Assembly (NCBI GenBank): GCA_965224285.1
Contig: OZ245043.1
Location: 558,001-622,000, forward strand
Source: JAJCYK01 sp965224285
Lineage (GTDB): Bacteria; Bacteroidota; Bacteroidia; Cytophagales; Cyclobacteriaceae
Reading direction: 5' to 3'
Length of the DNA: 64,000 bases
Shown piece by piece: positions 59,933 to 64,000 of this stretch. Both the position numbers and the translations under genes were made by a program. The notes under the pieces are model-generated. The model had not been told where the DNA came from and did no database searches. It worked only from the letters and a program-made list of their open reading frames with translations. How positions within the stretch are numbered: the first letter of the stretch is position 1; each line of letters begins with the position of its first letter.

Positions 59933-60622
59933 ATGTCGTATGCCCAAAAAATCCTGGATTTCTACGCTAACCTAGGAGATGTCCCTCCAGTTCCTGATGC
60001 TGTAAAGGTGCTCAATCCATTCCGGGATCAGAGCAATTGGAAATTGATCAAGGCTTTTTATGAAAAATTCTACTCCCAGGACCAACCCCGGGTTTTTCTA
60101 ATTGGAATCAACCCCGGTAGGCACGGTGCTGGCACTACAGGTATCCCATTTACTGATCCCATTCGGCTTAATAAAGTGTGTGGGATTAATAATTCCTTTC
60201 CACAACGGCCCGAACTGTCTTCTAAATTCATTTACCGGCTAATCGATTCCTGTGGTGGCGTAGAGCCTTTTTACCATCACTTCTATTTCACTTCGGTCTC
60301 ACCTTATGGATTTACCAAAAATGGAAAAAACCTCAACTACTATGACCACAAAGGGTTACAAAAGGCTTGGGAACCGTTTATGGTGCAATCATTGAAAGAT
60401 CAAATTGATTTTGGCTGTAACCAAATTGCCTATAGCCTGGGCAAGGGAAAGAACCTAAAGTATCTGCTAAAGATGAATAGCCAATATCAACTTTTCAAAG
60501 AAATTCGTCCCCTGCCTCACCCCAGATGGGTAATGCAGTACCGACTTAAAATAATGGATGAATTCGTGGAACTCTACCGGAAGCAGTTGACCCCTTATAT
60601 GGTGGGGGAGGGTGAAAACTAA
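59933..60622 (+). CDS. SMUG2-like uracil-DNA glycosylase
   Basis: A 229-residue protein of the uracil-DNA glycosylase superfamily. The catalytic region is IGINPGRHGAGTTGIPFTDP (water-activating GINPGxxG motif). The DNA-binding end is LPHPRWVMQYR, with the conserved HP motif. SMUG2 enzymes, described from Pedobacter, remove uracil from DNA and start base-excision repair. The match is at motif level; substrate range needs testing. It is convergent, by 4 bp, with a tiny minus-strand gene. Confidence 0.82.
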   Translation: MSYAQKILDFYANLGDVPPVPDAVKVLNPFRDQSNWKLIKAFYEKFYSQDQPRVFLIGINPGRHGAGTTGIPFTDPIRLNKVCGINNSFPQRPELSSKFIYRLIDSCGGVEPFYHHFYFTSVSPYGFTKNGKNLNYYDHKGLQKAWEPFMVQSLKDQIDFGCNQIAYSLGKGKNLKYLLKMNSQYQLFKEIRPLPHPRWVMQYRLKIMDEFVELYRKQLTPYMVGEGEN

Positions 60623-60747
60623 TTTATGAAGCGTTGCATGATCATATATATGATCAATACTAATGCCAATAAAACCTGTATAATCTCCTTTTCATTTCTC
60701 AAAAGGAAATCCTGCAGCGACTTGAATACAAATTTGGTTTTATTCAT
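60619..60747 (-). CDS. Predicted 42-residue membrane protein
   Basis: ATG at 60747 (reverse) leads to a TAG at 60619-60621, giving 42 residues: a charged N-terminus (NKTKFVFKSLQDFLLRNEKE) and one hydrophobic helix (IIQVLLALVLIIYMIMQRFI). The pattern of an amphipathic first half and C-terminal helix is typical of small membrane proteins. It sits in an otherwise empty 300-bp gap (60623-60922) and overlaps the glycosylase stop by 4 bp. It may be a chance frame; conservation would decide. Confidence 0.42.
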   Translation of the reverse strand: MNKTKFVFKSLQDFLLRNEKEIIQVLLALVLIIYMIMQRFIN

Positions 60748-60922
60748 TTCTAAAACATAAAAAACTGATAAACAGCTTTATATATTATATCATTTAGATG
60801 GATAATATAACGAATTTCAGCGAAAGTTGTTGTATGACTTGGCACAAACCTGAAATCCCTCAATGTCCTTCAATTAGACCATTGATAATGGATGTGCCAA
60901 AGAGTATAAATTAAATCGGGGT

Positions 60923-61357
60923 CTACAGCTCGCCGATATCCTCGTACCAAAGGTCAGGATGTTGCTCAATAAAATGGGACATCATTTCTATGCATTCCTG
61001 CAGGTTCAGATCAAATACTTCAACTCCATGTTGCTCCATGAAGCTGCGAGCCCCGGAGAATGTCCTGGATTCACCTACAACCACCTTGGGAATTTTAAAC
61101 TGGACTATGGTACCGGCACACATGTAGCAGGGCATTAGGGTGGAGTAAATAATGGAATCTTTATAACTTCCAATCCTACCGGCATTATTGAGACAATCCA
61201 TTTCACCGTGCAGTATGGGGTTTTGTAGTTGAACTCTTTTGTTGCGACCTTCAGCGATCACTTTATGGTCTTTTACCAGTACCGAGCCAATGGGAATTCC
61301 CCCTTCATTTAAGCTTTTTTTAGCTTGATCTATGGCGGCTTGCATAAATTCATCCAT
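60923..61357 (-). CDS. Cytosine deaminase, fungal FCY1 type
   Basis: A 144-residue zinc deaminase. The active site is His50-x-Glu52 (LHGEMDCL) and Pro76-Cys77-x2-Cys80 (MPCYMCAG). It resembles yeast cytosine deaminase: PKVVVGES in the position of yeast PRCVVGEN, and the C-terminal DLWYEDIGEL beside yeast QDWFEDIGE. It converts cytosine to uracil (and 5-fluorocytosine), so it belongs to pyrimidine salvage. It is upstream of the uracil glycosylase on the opposite strand and is separated from msrB by 13 bp on the same strand. Confidence 0.87.
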   Translation of the reverse strand: MDEFMQAAIDQAKKSLNEGGIPIGSVLVKDHKVIAEGRNKRVQLQNPILHGEMDCLNNAGRIGSYKDSIIYSTLMPCYMCAGTIVQFKIPKVVVGESRTFSGARSFMEQHGVEVFDLNLQECIEMMSHFIEQHPDLWYEDIGEL

Positions 61358-61370
61358 AAATATCTAACTA

Positions 61371-61880
61371 TTATTCGGGTTTAAAATCCAGCGAAATTGA
61401 GTTAATGCAATATCGAAGTCCAGTGGGTCGGGGACCATCCTCGAAAACGTGCCCTAAGTGCCCTCCACATCTTGCGCAATGCACTTCTGTTCTGACCATA
61501 CCGAAGGCCCGGTCTTCCTCAGTGCCTACATTTTGAGATATAAGTGGCTGATAGAAGCTGGGCCACCCCGAAGCCGATTTGAATTTGTGTTTGGAACTAA
61601 ATAGGTCCAAACCACAGGCGGCGCAGACATAAATACCCTTACCCTCATGAGACCAGTATTCACCGCTGAAAGCTAGTTCAGTACCTTGTTCCCTCAGTAC
61701 CTGATATTCTTCCGGTGATAGGAGTTCCTTCCATTCCGCCTCTGATTTATTAATCTTCTCGAAAGTTGGAACACTCGCTGCTGCATTACTAGCAGTTCCG
61801 TTAATGGTGCCGTTTTGAGCACAGGCGACAAAGCAGGCTGACAAAAGCAGGTAAAAACAAATATTAAATTTGTGTTTCAT
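61371..61880 (-). CDS. msrB: Peptide-methionine (R)-S-oxide reductase
   Basis: Read from the ATG at 61880 (169 residues), which begins a lipoprotein signal with lipobox FVAC; the ATG at 61913 would add 11 residues before it. MsrB features are the two zinc CxxC sites (CAACGLDLF and CARCGGHLG) and the catalytic Cys in GLRYCINSISLDF. It reduces R-methionine sulfoxide, and the lipobox suggests it repairs envelope proteins. It is the first gene of a unit with the cytosine deaminase. Confidence 0.9.
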   Translation of the reverse strand: MKHKFNICFYLLLSACFVACAQNGTINGTASNAAASVPTFEKINKSEAEWKELLSPEEYQVLREQGTELAFSGEYWSHEGKGIYVCAACGLDLFSSKHKFKSASGWPSFYQPLISQNVGTEEDRAFGMVRTEVHCARCGGHLGHVFEDGPRPTGLRYCINSISLDFKPE

Positions 61881-61961
61881 ATATTCGTGGTTCAAATTAT
61901 AATACTGCAACATTTACCTCCTTAATTAGTTTCAATGTTTAAGTTAAATTAAGTTAAAAAT

Positions 61962-62912
61962 ATGCCATTGGCCACCCGCATCCATATTTTATTAACCTGG
62001 ATGGTAGTGACTGGTTTATATAGCTGCCAGGGACAAAGTACCAATCCCGTTGATATCCGGCAGGTAAGTTCTCGTGACTTATTTCGGGCGGCCAGGGAAC
62101 ACCCTACTCTGCTAATGGTGTACGGTTCAAATAGAGACAGCGATCATCAAAGGATGGTAAAAACGGTTGCTAATATTAACCGGGAAAGTTCTAGAGGGAT
62201 GATCTTACTGAAGAAACCGGACCAACTAACCGCCAATGACCTAAGCGACTTTCCCTTATTGATGCTGGGAAATCCCGGTAACAATGCCTGGCTTAAAGTC
62301 TTGATGGAGCAATTACCATTTAGGTTGCAGGGAGATACATTAGAGTTTGACGGGCACAGATTCACCGCCAATGAGCACGTACTAATTCTTTCGCACTTTC
62401 CTAATCCATACAACATATTAATGCCCGTAAGTGTAATTACCAGCTTAAACGACCAACTCATTGCAGATGTACTTAACAGAAATTCGCGGACAGTTTTTCG
62501 CGGTCGTTGGGATTATCAAGTTTCAGATGGGAACAGATCTTTACTACTAGGAGATTTTTCTCAGGATGTTGAAACCAGGTGGGAAGTTGATCCGGAACGT
62601 CAATTAAAACTGCCGTCAGCACCAACTTTCCATGGGAAAGAATTTCCCTATACCTACTACACCTATCATGCAAAGAGAGACAGCACAATTTTGAACAACT
62701 TTATAGCCGCTCGGGCAGCAGAGTATGACAATATTCTTAAAAAACTGCAGCTCTCTTCAAAACATCTGCCGGACCTGCAGTTTTATCTTTATCCTTCCAC
62801 AGAGTTAAAAGGTCTGATGTTAGGTAATACCCTACCATGCCAGACAAATTATCGGAAAAACACTGTTCATGCAGTGGCAAATCACCTTGTTTGCCGAAAC
62901 CTCAGGTACTGA
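61962..62912 (+). CDS. Peptidase-MA-like N-terminal fragment of a frameshifted gene
   Basis: A 316-residue ORF with a lipoprotein signal (GLYSC). Its early part has no family I recognise. The later part (YHAKRDSTILNNFIAARAAEYDN and LQFYLYPSTELKGLML) resembles peptidase-MA/gluzincin-like proteins. The ORF ends soon after NTVHAVANHL with a short unlike tail. The expected continuation (a helix and EILETGLSVYF) is found in another frame of the same region, so the gene appears split by a one-base insertion. The usual HExxH is not present here: the His region reads HAVANH, so a peptidase activity is doubtful. Confidence 0.6.
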   Translation: MPLATRIHILLTWMVVTGLYSCQGQSTNPVDIRQVSSRDLFRAAREHPTLLMVYGSNRDSDHQRMVKTVANINRESSRGMILLKKPDQLTANDLSDFPLLMLGNPGNNAWLKVLMEQLPFRLQGDTLEFDGHRFTANEHVLILSHFPNPYNILMPVSVITSLNDQLIADVLNRNSRTVFRGRWDYQVSDGNRSLLLGDFSQDVETRWEVDPERQLKLPSAPTFHGKEFPYTYYTYHAKRDSTILNNFIAARAAEYDNILKKLQLSSKHLPDLQFYLYPSTELKGLMLGNTLPCQTNYRKNTVHAVANHLVCRNLRY

Positions 62913-64000
62913 AAATATATTACTGCTAAGGACATTGATGGGTATTCCCAGTTTTGAAATACTGGAAACCGGGCTGTCCGTCTATTTTACGGAGGATTGG
63001 AAAAGAAAAGGCTTCCAGTACTGGACACAAAAGATAAAGTGCGCCGGACAAAGGCTCACTATCCGGCAACTTCTGGAAGATCGACCGGAACACAGCCCTT
63101 TGATAAAGCAGGCTTTGGCGGCTAGCCTAGTGGAGTTTTTGATGGAAGAATGGGGCTTGCCCCGCTTTAAACAAATCTACCAGGAATGGAATCCGTCTGA
63201 AAAAGAGCTCAATATACTGGATGATCGCTGGATAAAACGTATTGGCAAGGGACCGGATCCAGAGCATGAAGGGGATTTCACATCTAAATTCATGCAGGGT
63301 TTTAACTTCACCCACGAGGGATATAGCATTTATAATGGCTATGGTTCACAACTGTCTGTAGCCTCCCTGGAAAGGCTTAAGGCCATTCACTGTAATAGCG
63401 TGGCGCTGGTTCCATACACCGGTACTCAAGAAACCGATAAGCCAAGTTTATTCCATTTTAGTCAACGCGCAGGGTCTGAGACCGACGAAGGTATCGTTCA
63501 TGCTATCCTAAATGCCAAAAAATTGGGTATGACTACCATGTTAAAACCTCATGTGTGGATCAGAGGAGGATGGCCAGGAGATATCAACATGAAGTCCTCT
63601 GGAGATTGGGATCAATTCTTCAAGAATTATGGACACTGGATAAGCCATTATGCCCTAATAGCAGAAATATATCAGGTAGATATTTTTTGTATAGGAGTAG
63701 AGTTTTCGCAGGCTACACTTAGCGGGGAAGATCATTGGCGGCACCTTATTAAAAGTCTGCGAAACATCTACAGTGGTCCGCTGACCTATGCGGCAAATTG
63801 GGGAGATGAATTTGAAAAGGTGGAATTTTGGGATCAACTGGATTATATAGGTTTAAACTGCTACTATCCCATTTCCAAGCAGGACGAGCCCGACCTGAAA
63901 CGACTTAGACAAGGGGTAAAAATGGTCTTTGATAAAGTGGATGAGGTACATCAGCGATTTGGGAAACCGGTAATCTTAACGGAGATTGGTTTTAGAAGTG
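62869..64000 (+). CDS. Continuation with GH113-like domain (partial at window end)
   Basis: Frame open from the ATG at 62869 to the window end with no stop (377 codons); homology begins near 62887 (FAETSGTENILLLRTLMG). It completes the MA-like domain (FEILETGLSVYFTEDW), then contains a GH113-like TIM barrel: GFNFTHEGY, MTTMLKPHVWIRGGWPGD, the acid/base-type Glu in FCIGVEFSQ, LDYIGLNCYYP, and the nucleophile-type Glu in ILTEIGFRS at the very end. GH113 enzymes are beta-mannan-type hydrolases; substrate here is unknown. Together with the upstream ORF it forms one frameshifted gene; a sequencing error is possible. Confidence 0.72.
   Translation, partial: MQWQITLFAETSGTENILLLRTLMGIPSFEILETGLSVYFTEDWKRKGFQYWTQKIKCAGQRLTIRQLLEDRPEHSPLIKQALAASLVEFLMEEWGLPRFKQIYQEWNPSEKELNILDDRWIKRIGKGPDPEHEGDFTSKFMQGFNFTHEGYSIYNGYGSQLSVASLERLKAIHCNSVALVPYTGTQETDKPSLFHFSQRAGSETDEGIVHAILNAKKLGMTTMLKPHVWIRGGWPGDINMKSSGDWDQFFKNYGHWISHYALIAEIYQVDIFCIGVEFSQATLSGEDHWRHLIKSLRNIYSGPLTYAANWGDEFEKVEFWDQLDYIGLNCYYPISKQDEPDLKRLRQGVKMVFDKVDEVHQRFGKPVILTEIGFRS

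Overview
The window looks like chromosomal DNA of a Bacteroidota bacterium. Support comes from family content: fused CcoNO and CcoQP oxidase subunits, a Sec-type clade II NosZ cluster, CarboxypepD_reg and DUF4251-like secreted proteins, TPR-CHAT and two-component-propeller proteins, and many lipoproteins. Promoters matching the Bacteroidota form (TTG, about 19 bp, TAnnTTTG) support this. It is moderate in GC. I saw no tRNA, rRNA, CRISPR array, insertion sequence or phage gene.

Layout. 0-12 kb: a propeller lipoprotein, an Lhr-type helicase, a HELGH/propeller lipoprotein, a secreted TPR-CHAT protein, an ECF sigma/anti-sigma pair and a tiny lipoprotein with a Kunitz/BPTI-like cysteine pattern. 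12-16 kb: glycerol facilitator and glycerol kinase, then a TPR protein. 16-21 kb: four overlapping or tightly spaced genes for secreted proteins ending in an 88-kDa leucine-rich-repeat protein; two of them seem to share an N-terminal module. 20.6-27 kb: a creatininase-family hydrolase, a sugar-kinase-like phosphotransferase, a nucleotidyltransferase, a sodium/solute symporter and a GH109-like enzyme, which could form an amino-sugar salvage group. 27-34 kb: ordinary metabolic and secreted proteins, then a candidate structured non-coding RNA on the minus strand (about 34041-34317).

34.5-59.3 kb is a low-oxygen respiration island. It has a VIT/CCC1 metal transporter, four universal stress proteins, a PAS histidine kinase with a REC-Crp fusion response regulator, a complete nos cluster (cytochrome c, NosZ, a membrane-domain/NosL fusion, NosD, NosF, NosY), and a cbb3 oxidase cluster (CcoI, CcoS, CcoNO, CcoQP, CcoG, CcoH, SafE-like). 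A GCS2-like ligase with CBS domains and a further Usp with a coiled-coil partner follow. FNR-like TGAT-N4-ATCA dyads lie upstream of both nos and cco, so I infer co-regulation of N2O reduction and high-affinity oxygen respiration, possibly through the REC-Crp regulator.

59.3-64 kb holds a small secreted protein, a SMUG2-like DNA glycosylase, a 42-residue membrane protein, a fungal-type cytosine deaminase, MsrB, and a peptidase-MA-like/GH113-like gene that is split by an apparent one-base frameshift near 62885 and runs off the window end.
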